From the NCBI GenBank assembly GCA_020073665.1, contig JAIQEU010000001.1, positions 62,001 to 126,000 of the forward strand: DNA of 64,000 nucleotides. Direction: 5' to 3'. The position numbers were made by a program, and so were the translations under genes. This DNA comes from Terriglobia bacterium. Lineage in GTDB: Bacteria; Acidobacteriota; Terriglobia; Terriglobales; Acidobacteriaceae. The notes under the pieces are model-generated. The model searched no databases and had not been told where the DNA came from. It saw only the letters and a list, made by a program, of their open reading frames with translations. How positions within the stretch are numbered: position 1 is the first letter of the stretch; each line of letters opens with the position of its first letter. Positions 28,030 through 38,375 of this stretch are shown here, piece after piece.

Positions 28030-28623
28030 TTACAGCTTGCGCAGGATTTCGAGGCTTTCCTGCAGGTCTGGCACTTCGTTCACCGCATAGATTCTGCCGA
28101 ATTGGATTTTTCCTGCCTTATCCACGATGAAGACGGCCCGCTCGCTGCATCCAGCAAAGGGCTCGGCTTCCCGCAGCACCCCGTATTTTAAGCTGACGTT
28201 GCCATGCGGCCAGAAATCGCTGCACAACGCATAGTCGAAGGGGCCAATCTCCCGTTCCCATGCGGTGGTGTTCATGATGGAATCAACGCTGATGCCCACC
28301 ACCTCGGTACTCGATTCCGCAAACTTTTCCCGCTCCACCTGGTAGGCCACCATCTGCTCAGTGCTGACCGGCTCCCAGTTCAGCGGATAAAAAGCCAGCA
28401 CCAGGTTCTGCCTGCCTCGCCGCTCACTGAGCTTAAACCGCTTCTTCACCCCGCCGATCAGGACAGGCAGATCGAAGTCGGGGGCGATGTCGCCGGGATG
28501 GAGCAAGGAGAGTTCACGCCTCCGGAGAAAATTCCAGCCGTCTTCGCGCCGGGAAGATGTTGATTGTACATCCTGGGGTTGGGGATCGTCCGGACGGCAT
28601 TCAGCCCAGAAGCCATCTCGCAC
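28030..28623 (-). CDS. Peroxiredoxin-like protein lacking the peroxidatic Cys
   Basis: AhpC/TSA-fold protein (thioredoxin superfamily). The core begins LHPGDIAPDFDLPV and continues with LVLAFYPLNWEPVSTEQ. In active peroxiredoxins the last motif reads PVCTxE; here Ser (codon AGC) replaces the peroxidatic Cys, so peroxide reduction by the usual mechanism is unlikely. Two other Cys (ALCSDFW and AGCSER) remain. The annotated GTG at 28623 gives 197 residues, with 39 unconserved residues first; a TTG at 28506 (GGAGG 12 bases upstream) would give the usual 158 residues and may be the true start. Confidence 0.75.
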   Translation of the reverse strand: MRDGFWAECRPDDPQPQDVQSTSSRREDGWNFLRRRELSLLHPGDIAPDFDLPVLIGGVKKRFKLSERRGRQNLVLAFYPLNWEPVSTEQMVAYQVEREKFAESSTEVVGISVDSIMNTTAWEREIGPFDYALCSDFWPHGNVSLKYGVLREAEPFAGCSERAVFIVDKAGKIQFGRIYAVNEVPDLQESLEILRKL

Positions 28624-28792
28624 CCAAAATAGTTGGTGGGAACACTATTAACCGAGTTTGCGATTGCGGGGTATGGGTCTATCTTGTCGGGTTGGTCGTT
28701 ACCATTTTGAAACTAGACATTCATCCAGCTTCGTCGGGCGTGGAGAGAGGTGGTTCGTCCACGAGTACAATCGGACATAGAGGGCAACCTCT

Positions 28793-30352
28793 ATGCAGGA
28801 TCTGGCAGACGTCCTTAGCGGATTTGGCACTCGCACCAACGATCTCTTGCGGGATACCTGGAAATTTACTCTTTCGCTCAACAACATCACCACCTATAGC
28901 CCGGTAGCCTGGAGCCACAAAGGGCTTGATCCGATCCCGTTCTCGAGGGCGATGCTGCGGCTCGAAGAAGAATTGAAGTCTCTGTCGAGAAGCATCATGG
29001 ACGCTCAGGACGATCGCAGTGTGCCCGCCCTGGAGCGGTTGTACGAGAAGGTTGAGCCCGCTTTCAGAGTCGTGCTTGGTGAGGGGAAGCATGAAGTCCA
29101 GTTGGCGGCGGACGCCATTAGCCTGTACCTGCAACAGCAACAGGTCCTGATCTTTACCTACACCAAGAAGACGTCGCAAGTCGTGCGGTCGTCTTATCAA
29201 GATATCTTTCTCCGTCAACTGGCCAGCCACACGCTGGTGAAGCATCCGTTTCTCTCGAAAGAGTCGCTGGATCGCGCAGGCGTGGAGCTCAAGGCGTACG
29301 CGGAGGACTTTCTGCGGTCGCTCCAGCGGATGTACCAGACGGATATCGAAGGGATCTTCAGGAATTATCACGCCCTGCTTGTGGACATGCATGACGCCCT
29401 CTCCAAGCATCCTCTCCGTGTGCCTACCTATGGAGGGGTTTCGCCCCGGCGAATTGCCCGCACCGATGCCGGCGTGGTGTCGGATTTCATCAGCGAGATG
29501 CGGGAGATGCCCAATCTTGAGGACTCCCAGCGCGAACAGATCCTGACCCTCCGCGACGCTGACGGAAGCGCCGAAATTGAGCTGTACCGGAGACTTGCCG
29601 TCTCGCCGGACTGGGGCGCCGATCTCGCCCATGTGGTGGCGTACATGCACCAGTGGAACCAGGACCCAATTACCAAGTACAAGGTTTTTGAAGCCGGACT
29701 TGAGGGGGAAATTGCGCCCGTCGAGATTGAGGAAGCGAAGAGCGATCAGGTCATCGATCAGGAGAAGAATGTGGCTCGACTTCGCACCCTGCTCACCGCG
29801 TTCGTCAAGGGGAGTCACATGCCCTTCACTCTCCTCGAAGGTGAGGGTGGCGTAGGCAAGACCCTCTCGCTCCAGGCGCTGGTTCGTGAGATTGAGGGTT
29901 TGAAGCTGGTCCTGATCTCTTCGGAACATCTCGGCCAGCTCCGGGAGTATGCACAACGCATGGCCGAGGAACCATGGAGGACGGTGCTCTACATCGATGA
30001 TATGACCTTTGACCCGCGTCACTACGAGAGCTTCAAGATTGGGACGCAAGGCATGAAACGCTTCTATGACAATGTCACGGTTATGGCGTCTGCAAACCCA
30101 TCGTCATTGGCGCATCTCCCGCCAGAGGTGTTGCGACGATGGCCGATCCGGATTAAGTATGGCCGGCCGAACTTGGCGGATGGCGCGACGTTGCGCAAGG
30201 TGCTCAAGGCAAATTGCGACCGCGTCAAAATGGAGTACGCGCCCAGCCTCGTGACCGCATTCCGGAAACAACATAGAAGCGAGCTGAAGACCCTGCCGCC
30301 CTCCGCGGTCTATGACTTCTTGCGGGAGGAAAAACTGACGCGCGGATTGTAG
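28793..30352 (+). CDS. AAA+ ATPase with large helical N-terminal region
   Basis: Cytoplasmic ATPase of 519 residues. The C-terminal 190 residues have Walker A GEGGVGKT (350-357), Walker B VLYIDD (398-403), sensor-1 ASAN (432-435) and an RRW arginine finger (448-450). The phrase RTVLYIDDMTFD, and the spacing, resemble the DUF815 family of predicted ATPases; that link is from memory and not firm. The first 340 residues are mostly helical and Glu/Arg-rich, with no domain I recognise. The gene stands alone: the genes on both sides are on the other strand. GAGGG precedes the ATG. Function unknown. Confidence 0.8.
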   Translation: MQDLADVLSGFGTRTNDLLRDTWKFTLSLNNITTYSPVAWSHKGLDPIPFSRAMLRLEEELKSLSRSIMDAQDDRSVPALERLYEKVEPAFRVVLGEGKHEVQLAADAISLYLQQQQVLIFTYTKKTSQVVRSSYQDIFLRQLASHTLVKHPFLSKESLDRAGVELKAYAEDFLRSLQRMYQTDIEGIFRNYHALLVDMHDALSKHPLRVPTYGGVSPRRIARTDAGVVSDFISEMREMPNLEDSQREQILTLRDADGSAEIELYRRLAVSPDWGADLAHVVAYMHQWNQDPITKYKVFEAGLEGEIAPVEIEEAKSDQVIDQEKNVARLRTLLTAFVKGSHMPFTLLEGEGGVGKTLSLQALVREIEGLKLVLISSEHLGQLREYAQRMAEEPWRTVLYIDDMTFDPRHYESFKIGTQGMKRFYDNVTVMASANPSSLAHLPPEVLRRWPIRIKYGRPNLADGATLRKVLKANCDRVKMEYAPSLVTAFRKQHRSELKTLPPSAVYDFLREEKLTRGL

Positions 30353-30384
30353 TCACGATCGCACCGTACCCGTGAGGGCGAGTT

Positions 30385-31641
30385 CTAGTCCCGAACCTGA
30401 CCGGTCCCGATCACTTCGTACTTGGTGGATGTCAACTCGGCCAGGGCGAAGGGGCCGCGGCAGTGCAGCTTCTGGGTGCTGATGCCCATTTCGGCGCCAA
30501 AGCCGAACTCACCGCCGTCGGAGAAACGCGTGGAGGCGTTCCAGTAGACCGCCGCCGAGTCCACGTAACGCAGGAACTGGCGGGCATTTTCTTGGTTGCG
30601 CGTGATAATCGCTTCCGAGTGCTTGGTGGAGTGGCGGTTGATGTGCGCGATTGCCGCTTTCACATCCGGAAGTACCCGCACCGCCATGCACAGCCGCAGA
30701 TACTCCTCTCCCCAGTCCTGGGCGCTGGCTGGGATTACGTCCAGACCGACGGCGAGGCGGACGGCCTCTTCGTCGCCGCGTACTTCCACGCCGCAGGCCA
30801 GCAGCTTTCTCACGATTCGTGGCACGTACTCGGACGCAATGCGCTCGTGCACCAACAGTTTTTCCGCGGCGTTGCATACCGACGGGCGCTGGGTCTTGGC
30901 GTTGATGACAATCTCGTCCGCCATATCGAGGTCGGCGGATTCGTCAACGAAGATGTGGCAATTCCCCGCCCCGGTCTCAATTACGGGCACAGCCGCGTTC
31001 TCGGTAACGAAGGAGATCAGCTCCGGCCCGCCGCGCGGGATCAGCACGTCCACCAGGCCGCGCGCCTTGATCAGTTCATGCACGGATTCACGAGTGCTCG
31101 AATCCAACAACTCGATGGCGCCTTCAGGCACTCCCGGCACGCGGGTAAGGAGGTCTACCAGGCACTGGTTGCTGCGGGCCGCTTCCTTGCCTCCACGCAG
31201 CACGATGGCGTTGCCGGTTTTGAGGGTGAGCGCCACTGTGTCTACAGTGACGTTCGGCCGTGACTCGTAAATGATGCCTACTACGCCCAGCGGCACGCGC
31301 AGCTTGCGGATTCGCAGTCCGTTAGGCCGCGTCCACTCGGCCAGAGTTTCGTACACCGGATCAGCAAGAGCGGCGACATCCCTCACAGCTTGCGCCATGG
31401 CCTTAATACGATCTTCATTAAGCAGCAAGCGGTCGCGCATGGCGCCCGCGAGCCCGGAACTTTCCAGGTCGGCCTGGTTCGCATCGAGAATGCCTTTGGC
31501 GTTGGCCTCGAGAGCATCGGCGATCACCAGCAGGAGAGCGTTTTTCTGCACGGTGGAAAGTTGCGCCAGGCGCTCCGCGGCTTTGCGGGCGCGCAGCAAC
31601 TTGTCGCGGGTGGAAGCCTGGGTGTGGGCGCTGGTGGCCAT
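30385..31641 (-). CDS. proA: Gamma-glutamyl phosphate reductase ProA
   Basis: Enzyme of 418 residues of the aldehyde dehydrogenase superfamily. It reduces gamma-glutamyl phosphate to glutamate semialdehyde in proline synthesis. Motifs include IYESRPNVTVD, LRGGKEA and the active-site region AKTQRPSVCNAAEKLLVH containing the catalytic Cys. The ATG at 31641 gives the usual ProA length; a longer frame from 31716 overlaps proB and is unlikely. proB ends one base upstream, so the two form one operon. Confidence 0.95.
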   Translation of the reverse strand: MATSAHTQASTRDKLLRARKAAERLAQLSTVQKNALLLVIADALEANAKGILDANQADLESSGLAGAMRDRLLLNEDRIKAMAQAVRDVAALADPVYETLAEWTRPNGLRIRKLRVPLGVVGIIYESRPNVTVDTVALTLKTGNAIVLRGGKEAARSNQCLVDLLTRVPGVPEGAIELLDSSTRESVHELIKARGLVDVLIPRGGPELISFVTENAAVPVIETGAGNCHIFVDESADLDMADEIVINAKTQRPSVCNAAEKLLVHERIASEYVPRIVRKLLACGVEVRGDEEAVRLAVGLDVIPASAQDWGEEYLRLCMAVRVLPDVKAAIAHINRHSTKHSEAIITRNQENARQFLRYVDSAAVYWNASTRFSDGGEFGFGAEMGISTQKLHCRGPFALAELTSTKYEVIGTGQVRD

Positions 31642-31642
31642 C

Positions 31643-32395
31643 TCAAGAAGCCCCGCGTGCGGGCGGAAAATAGGTTCCGATCTTGCGTTCGGTCGCCCAG
31701 CGAATGGCGTGCTCATGGCGTCCGTTCACGATGGCCACGTGCACTCCGGCCTCACTGGCCACTTTGGCGGCGCGAATTTTCGAGCGCATGCCGCCGGTGC
31801 CCAGCTTGCCGTGCCCATTACACAGTTCCTCCATCTGCGGCGTCAACTTGCGGACGGTGCGCAGCAGCCGCTGGCCCTTGCCATGGGGAACGTAGAAGCC
31901 GTCCACGTCGGTGAGCAGCAGCAGCCAGTCGGCTTTCACCGCGGTAGCCAGCAACGCGCTCAGTTCGTCGTTGTCGCCGAAGGCGCCCACCAGTTCGCGC
32001 ACTGAGACGCTGTCGTTCTCGTTGACCACCGGGACCACTCCCAGCTTGAGCAATTGCTGCAGCGCGTTCTGCAGGTTCTGGTAGCGAACCGGGGAGGTAA
32101 AGTCATCGCTCGAAAGCAGCAGCTGCGCCACCACTTTCTTGCCGAAGAAAAGCTGCTCGTAGGTGTGCATCAGCAAGCTCTGTCCGACGGCGGCACAGGC
32201 CTGCATCAGGGGAACGCTGCCCGGCTTCTCGCCCAGTCCGAGGTTCGACATGCCGGAGGCAATGGCACCCGAGCTCACGATCAAATATTCGTTATTGGAG
32301 AGGTCAAGCTGGTCAATCAGCGCCCGCATGCGGTTGGTATCAATGCGACCGCCGGGCGCAATCAGGCTGGTTCCGACTTTGACGACGAGGCGCAC
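31643..32395 (-). CDS. proB: Glutamate 5-kinase ProB (short form)
   Basis: Amino-acid kinase of 250 residues that phosphorylates glutamate as the first step of proline synthesis. It begins with VVKVGTSL and keeps ISSGAIASG-like (VSSGAIASGM) and GTGGMRSKIRAAKVA motifs. The C-terminal PUA domain of Escherichia coli ProB is absent, as in a number of other bacteria; the catalytic domain is complete. Start is GTG at 32395, just after the palindrome-containing spacer. Its product is thought to be channelled to ProA, encoded next. Confidence 0.95.
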   Translation of the reverse strand: MRLVVKVGTSLIAPGGRIDTNRMRALIDQLDLSNNEYLIVSSGAIASGMSNLGLGEKPGSVPLMQACAAVGQSLLMHTYEQLFFGKKVVAQLLLSSDDFTSPVRYQNLQNALQQLLKLGVVPVVNENDSVSVRELVGAFGDNDELSALLATAVKADWLLLLTDVDGFYVPHGKGQRLLRTVRKLTPQMEELCNGHGKLGTGGMRSKIRAAKVASEAGVHVAIVNGRHEHAIRWATERKIGTYFPPARGAS

Positions 32396-32492
32396 GTCGC
32401 CATTTTATGCAATTGGGACGCCATTCCGCTGCCCCAATAGCGCGGCCTTTGCCGAAGTGTGCCAGTCCCTATCAGCCTGAGTTGCACATTAA

Positions 32493-32508
32493 GTGAAAAA
32501 TATTTCAC
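32493..32508. promoter_or_regulatory. Operator-like palindrome in divergent spacer
   Basis: GTGAAA-AATA-TTTCAC lies between divergent proB and the methyltransferase gene. It has the size of a dimeric repressor site and no U-tract; the bound protein is unknown. Confidence 0.4.
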
Positions 32509-32555
32509 GAAAAGCGAGCCAGCCCCCGCCGACCTTGCCGCGATAAACTAGAGGT

Positions 32556-33320
32556 ATGCCAGTCGCAGATCCCACCCAGCGCTTCTCTTCCCGCGTCGAC
32601 AATTATGTTCGCTACCGTCCTGGATATCCACCTGAAGTTCTTGAACTGCTGAAGACCGACTGTGGCCTGACTCCTTCCAGCGTGATCGCCGACATCGGCT
32701 CCGGCACCGGCATTCTGACGCGCATTTTTCTCGAGAACGGCAACCGGGTGTTCGGAGTCGAGCCTAATGAAGACATGCGCCGCGCCGGGGAAGGGTTGCT
32801 GGCGGGCTATCCGCAATTCACCAGCGTGGCAGGCTCGGCCGAAGCTACGACACTGCGCGATCGCAGCGTTGACATGGTGACCGCCGCCCAGGCCGCCCAC
32901 TGGTTCGAGCGCGAAGCGGCGCGGCGCGAGTTCCTTCGCATTCTCAAGCCCGGCGCCTGGACCGTTCTGCTGTGGAACGAGCGCAAAACTGATTCGACGC
33001 CGTTTTTGCGGGAATACGAGAAGCTGTTGCTGACCTACGGCACCGACTACGAAGACGTGCGGCACGAACGCACTACGACTGCCATCGACGGCTTCTTCGC
33101 GCCCGCGCCCTACCAGGTGCGGGTCTTCGACATGCATCAGGAGTTCGACTATCCCGCGCTCGAAGGGCGGCTGCTCTCGTCGTCCTACACCCCCCAGCCG
33201 GGACATCCCAAGTACCGGCCGATGCTCAAGGAACTCCAGCGGATTTTCGAGGCACACCAGACCGCCGGCCGGGTGCGGTTCGAGTACAGCACCCGCGTGT
33301 ACTACAGTCAGCTGGCCTGA
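32556..33320 (+). CDS. Class I SAM-dependent methyltransferase
   Basis: Methyltransferase of 254 residues. The SAM-binding motif I is VIADIGSGTGILTR, motif II FGVEPNEDM, and motif IV VDMVTAAQAAHWF. The phrase RFSSRVDNYVRYRPGYPPEVLELL is characteristic of the widespread small-molecule or UbiE-like group whose substrates are mostly unknown. Start ATG at 32556, with GAGGT upstream. It stands alone, divergent from proB. Confidence 0.88.
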   Translation: MPVADPTQRFSSRVDNYVRYRPGYPPEVLELLKTDCGLTPSSVIADIGSGTGILTRIFLENGNRVFGVEPNEDMRRAGEGLLAGYPQFTSVAGSAEATTLRDRSVDMVTAAQAAHWFEREAARREFLRILKPGAWTVLLWNERKTDSTPFLREYEKLLLTYGTDYEDVRHERTTTAIDGFFAPAPYQVRVFDMHQEFDYPALEGRLLSSSYTPQPGHPKYRPMLKELQRIFEAHQTAGRVRFEYSTRVYYSQLA

Positions 33321-33410
33321 TTTTCGATTGCCGATTGGCGATTGAAAACCTCGGGACCCGTGCGGGACAATCGCGGGCTAGAGGACTGAATGCCGAGTGC
33401 TGAGTGCTCG

Positions 33411-34430
33411 CTACTGCCGCTTCCCCAGATCCTTGGGCTTGTCCGGCGGAGGCGCGACCTTGGCCGGGTCCGGTTTCCAGGCCCCGGTGTTCGCCGGTGC
33501 CGATGGGTTCACCCCGAAATCCCAGACGTAAAGATTCATGCCCTCTTTCCCCAGCATCTCCACCACAGCATACTCGCCGGGCGTGAGCGGCGCTGTGGGA
33601 GTGACCTTCACCCAGCGTCCGGTCAGGCGTTCCGCCGTGGTCGGAACCAGCTTCTGGTCCTGACTCACTTTGCCATACACGGCGATCTTGATGTCGCCGA
33701 CGATGCGTTTGTCCTGCTTGGGCTGTAAGCGAACGATTTTGAAGCGGTCCCAGGGCTCTTCCGGTTGCTGCGGCTGTTGCGGCTGCTGGGGCTGGTCGGT
33801 ATCGAGCGTGGAGCCGCTCGACCCCTGGGAACCTTCGCCCTGCTGGGCGAGGTTGACGTAGATTGCGGGCAGGGCGGCGTGGGCTTGAATTTTGGCGTGC
33901 AGCCCGGGAACTTCGACGGTCTGCTTGGCGCTGGCGATGGGATTGATCGCGGCCCGCAGAATGTTCCCTTTCATATTCTTGTTCAGCTCGCCGCCATTCT
34001 GCTGCAGTTCGACCAGTTGCGGCTGGGCCTGATAGGTGTCGAGCAGCACGACGCTGGCGTCCTCGGTAAGGCGCAGGCCGGGCGCAACCTCTGGGGTCTT
34101 GGCTTCTTCCGCCTTTTGCTCGGCTTCCAGCTCCTTGTCGAGCTCAACTGCTTCCGGGGAGGGGACCCCGGCGGCGCGATCTTTCTCGAACTTGTCGGTG
34201 GCCGGCCAATCCACCAGCGAGTTGGGAACTTCCTCCCAGGCCTCACGCTCGGCGCTGTAGTAGCGCACCCGGTCGCCCTTGACCTCCCACTTGGTAGCCA
34301 GCTGGTAAGAGCCGTCTTTCAGGATGAGGCGCTTGGCCAGTTCCTGGGAGTGGGCAGCCGACGGCAAGAACACGAGGAACGCCAGCGCTCCCAGGAGCAG
34401 GGCAATCATGGCTTTGGCTGATCGACGCAT
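33411..34430 (-). CDS. Exported protein of unknown function
   Basis: Protein of about 339 residues with a signal peptide (SAKAMIALLLGALAFLVFLPSAAHSQ). The first 60 mature residues (LILKDGSYQLATKWEVKGDRVRYYSAE) match a pattern common in acidobacterial exported proteins. A low-complexity linker (QQPQQPQQPQQPEEP) follows, and then a beta-rich C-terminal domain (YAVVEMLGKEGMNLYVWDFGV) ending in a Pro/Lys-rich tail. I cannot name a family. The ATG at 34430 begins the signal peptide; the frame is open further upstream but the extra residues are not export-like. It lies 56 bases downstream of the MerB-like gene, on the same strand. Confidence 0.72.
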   Translation of the reverse strand: MRRSAKAMIALLLGALAFLVFLPSAAHSQELAKRLILKDGSYQLATKWEVKGDRVRYYSAEREAWEEVPNSLVDWPATDKFEKDRAAGVPSPEAVELDKELEAEQKAEEAKTPEVAPGLRLTEDASVVLLDTYQAQPQLVELQQNGGELNKNMKGNILRAAINPIASAKQTVEVPGLHAKIQAHAALPAIYVNLAQQGEGSQGSSGSTLDTDQPQQPQQPQQPEEPWDRFKIVRLQPKQDKRIVGDIKIAVYGKVSQDQKLVPTTAERLTGRWVKVTPTAPLTPGEYAVVEMLGKEGMNLYVWDFGVNPSAPANTGAWKPDPAKVAPPPDKPKDLGKRQ

Positions 34431-34486
34431 AGGACAGTCTGTTAGATGCAGGCCGCGCGAGCTTAGTCTACCGCGGGCACCGCTCC

Positions 34487-35164
34487 TTAGTCCGGCAGCT
34501 TCCAGAAATCCCCGACCAGGCCAATGCGTGCCAAAGCGGCTTTGGCTTCGGGAAGCGTTTTCGCACGCCATTGCGGACTAAGCCGATCGCTGTACCATTC
34601 CTGGGCCAGTTGCCAAACCTGCTTCAAGCTCATGGTCCCGCCCCGAGGCCGGTTCCATTGCCGGCACCAGCGGTCCGCATGCCGTTCCGACCGGAACAGG
34701 AGCATGGTCTTTCAAGTGAAAACGATATCCTGATACCAGTCGCGCGCGGGTACGGCAAAGTGGACCGTGCCTTTCTTCTCGACCAGCACGCCGTCCTTCA
34801 CGTGCAGCACCATCTGGTAATTGCAGCAGCCGCAGGCGGCGTCAATGCGCGCATCCTTGTGCAGCATCGCTGCGATCCCGAGAGCATCCCAGATACAGTT
34901 GCCGTACCAGAAGCTTTTTCCAACAGTGACAGGAAAAGCTGTGGGGACAGCAGAAAACGGGGCGGACCGCCACAGTTCTCCGTTTTCCTGCAGGACGAAA
35001 GCGTGGGTCTGGCACAGGCGTTTGAGTGCCGCCCTGGTGTGCGGCAGTGCCGACTTCAACGCCGCAGCCATTTCAGCGACGGTTGGCGCCCGGCCTTTGC
35101 GGAGGAAGTGGCGGTAGATAGAGAGGCGCAATTTGTTGTCAACGGCCGCGAAAGTCTTTCTCAT
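34487..35164 (-). CDS. MerB-like alkylmercury lyase, probable selenoprotein (in-frame TGA)
   Basis: A single frame of 225 residues if the TGA at 34714-34712 is decoded; 150 residues if it is read as stop. It resembles MerB, which breaks carbon-mercury bonds and protonates the carbon with Cys96, Asp99 and Cys159. Here NCIWD matches Cys96-xx-Asp99. After the TGA the frame goes on as KTMLLFRSERHADRW and MSLKQVWQLAQEWY, which fits the MerB C-terminus. Aligning LLFRS with MerB HFFAS puts the TGA exactly at Cys159. A hairpin with a GGTC loop follows (34678-34706), much like an fdhF SECIS. I infer selenocysteine at the catalytic position. The alternative is a Cys-to-stop mutation. AGGGG precedes the ATG at 35164. 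The real substrate may not be a mercurial. Confidence 0.75.
34678..34706 (-). promoter_or_regulatory. Putative bacterial SECIS hairpin
   Basis: Read on the minus strand: lower stem CATG/CATG, a CTC bulge on the 5' side, upper stem CTGTTCC paired with GGAACGG (one U-G pair), and apical loop GGTC. The loop starts 19 bases after the TGA; in Escherichia coli fdhF a GGUC loop starts 18 bases after it. Such hairpins bind the elongation factor SelB. The hairpin sits inside the reading frame, as bacterial SECIS elements do. Confidence 0.65.
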
Positions 35165-35262
35165 GGTTCCCCTGGAAACATCCTAACTGCCGCGTTGGCT
35201 GAATGCTGAGTGCTGAATACCCGAAGCTATTTTTGCACGTTTTCTTCTGCCAACTTTTCTGG

Positions 35263-35268
35263 CATAAT
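35263..35268 (+). promoter_or_regulatory. Putative -10 of the pyrG promoter
   Basis: CATAAT 55 bases before the pyrG ATG is a fair -10; the -35 region is weak. No attenuator with a C-run (as in Gram-positive pyrG) was seen. Confidence 0.35.
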
Positions 35269-35311
35269 CAATCGTGCACCCCAGCCTGCACGAATTCAAA
35301 CCACAATTTAG

Positions 35312-36997
<1,686 letters not shown>

Positions 36998-37036
36998 ACT
37001 GGGGCCGGCTTATCTCGCTCGTGGTTGACCCTGCCT

Positions 37037-37465
37037 ATGCCGCAGACCAAAGTCGAGATTCGGTCTTTGGCCAACACCTCGCTGGCCGTCGGCTCCTCCG
37101 GCCCGCGAACCGTAACCGTAGACCGCTCCAAAGAAGCGGGCGGCCTGGGCTTGGGGTTCAATGGCGGAGAGCTGCTCCTGCTGGCCATCGGCGGCTGCTT
37201 CAGCAACGACATTTACCGCGAGGCGGCGAAGCGCGGCATGAACATCCGCAGTGTACAAGTGGACGTCGCAGCCGACTGGGGAGGAGAGCCGGTGCGCGCC
37301 CAGAATGTATGCTACACAGTGAAGGTCGAAGCGGACGCGACCGAAGCGGAAATTCTGGAGTTGATTCGGCATACGGATAGAGTCGCCGAAATACCCAACT
37401 CGCTACGATTCGCCACCCAGGTTCGGCTGACCGACGCCAAGGCACAAGCGACCAGAGAATTGTGA
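37037..37465 (+). CDS. OsmC/Ohr-family-like protein with one Cys
   Basis: Small protein of about 142 residues of the OsmC fold. The helix with the first active-site Cys is seen as [18 protein letters not shown]. In OsmC/Ohr peroxidases a second Cys lies near the C-terminal helix (CPVS type), but here that region reads [10 protein letters not shown], so it is absent. Classical hydroperoxide reduction is thus doubtful; other OsmC-like groups (YhfA type) also vary here. A TTG at 37025 is an alternative start. Its stop overlaps the kdsA GTG by 4 bases, so they are co-translated. Confidence 0.8.
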   Translation: MPQTKVEIRSLANTSLAVGSSGPRTVTVDRSKEAGGLGLGFNGGELLLLAIGGCFSNDIYREAAKRGMNIRSVQVDVAADWGGEPVRAQNVCYTVKVEADATEAEILELIRHTDRVAEIPNSLRFATQVRLTDAKAQATREL

Positions 37466-38313
37466 GATCCGGTTCATTCCAAGTCGAAGGCATCAGAATT
37501 GGCGATGGCGGCCTGTTCCTCATCGCCGGCCCGTGCGTGATTGAGAGCGAAAAGCACGCGCTGTTCATGGCGGAAGTCATTAAGGGTGTGACCCGCTCGC
37601 TGAACTTTCCTTTCATCTTCAAAGCCTCTTACGACAAGGCCAACCGGACGTCGATGAAGAGTTACCGCGGCCCGGGCCTGGCCGAGGGATTGCGCATCCT
37701 GAAGAAGGTAAAAGATGAAGTCCACGTGCCGGTGCTGACCGACGTGCATGAAGTCGCCGACGTTGCCAAGGTTGCCGAAGTGGCCGACATTCTGCAGATT
37801 CCCGCGTTCCTGTGCCGCCAGACTGACCTGGTGGTTGCCGCCGCCATGAGCGAGCGCGTCGTCAACATCAAGAAAGGCCAGTTCGTTTCTCCGTGGGACA
37901 TGAAGCATGCGGTAGAAAAATGTCACGCGGCCGGGAATGATCGGGTGTTTGTCACCGAAAGGGGATCAAGTTTCGGCTACAACAATTTGGTGGTCGACAT
38001 GCGCTCGCTGGCCATCATGCGCAAGTTTGCGGCGGTGGTGTTTGACGCGACACACTCGGTGCAATTGCCTTCCTCTTCCCACGGCGACGAAGACCAGCCG
38101 GCGGTGAGTGGAGGACAGCCGGAGTTCATCCCGGTGCTGGCCCGCGCCGCGGTGGCCGCCGGCGTGGACGGCGTGTTTCTGGAAGTCCACGACAATCCCA
38201 AGGAGGCTAAGTCGGACGGGGCGAATGCGCTGGAGTCAACCAAGCTGCGTGGGGTGCTGAAGGAACTGCTGGCGGTGCACGGGGCGCTGGCGGGGGCGCA
38301 CGCGAAACCGTAA
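37462..38313 (+). CDS. kdsA: 3-deoxy-8-phosphooctulonate synthase KdsA
   Basis: Enzyme of 283 residues that condenses phosphoenolpyruvate with arabinose 5-phosphate to make KDO 8-phosphate, an early step of lipopolysaccharide core synthesis. Motifs: [33 protein letters not shown] and LEVHDNP. Starts with GTG overlapping the upstream stop (GTGA). The product passes to KdsC (48720-49340), and arabinose 5-phosphate is made by KdsD (39594-40610), so three KDO steps lie in this window at separate sites. Confidence 0.97.
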   Translation: MRSGSFQVEGIRIGDGGLFLIAGPCVIESEKHALFMAEVIKGVTRSLNFPFIFKASYDKANRTSMKSYRGPGLAEGLRILKKVKDEVHVPVLTDVHEVADVAKVAEVADILQIPAFLCRQTDLVVAAAMSERVVNIKKGQFVSPWDMKHAVEKCHAAGNDRVFVTERGSSFGYNNLVVDMRSLAIMRKFAAVVFDATHSVQLPSSSHGDEDQPAVSGGQPEFIPVLARAAVAAGVDGVFLEVHDNPKEAKSDGANALESTKLRGVLKELLAVHGALAGAHAKP

Positions 38314-38375
38314 AGCCGCAAACCATCTTCCTTTCCGAATCTGCTACCATCCCAATCTCATCTGAGCCGTAAGCC

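Noticed and set aside
28360-28380. Second selenocysteine site in the peroxiredoxin-like gene
   Set aside because: The codon at the peroxidatic position is AGC (Ser), with no TGA in frame.
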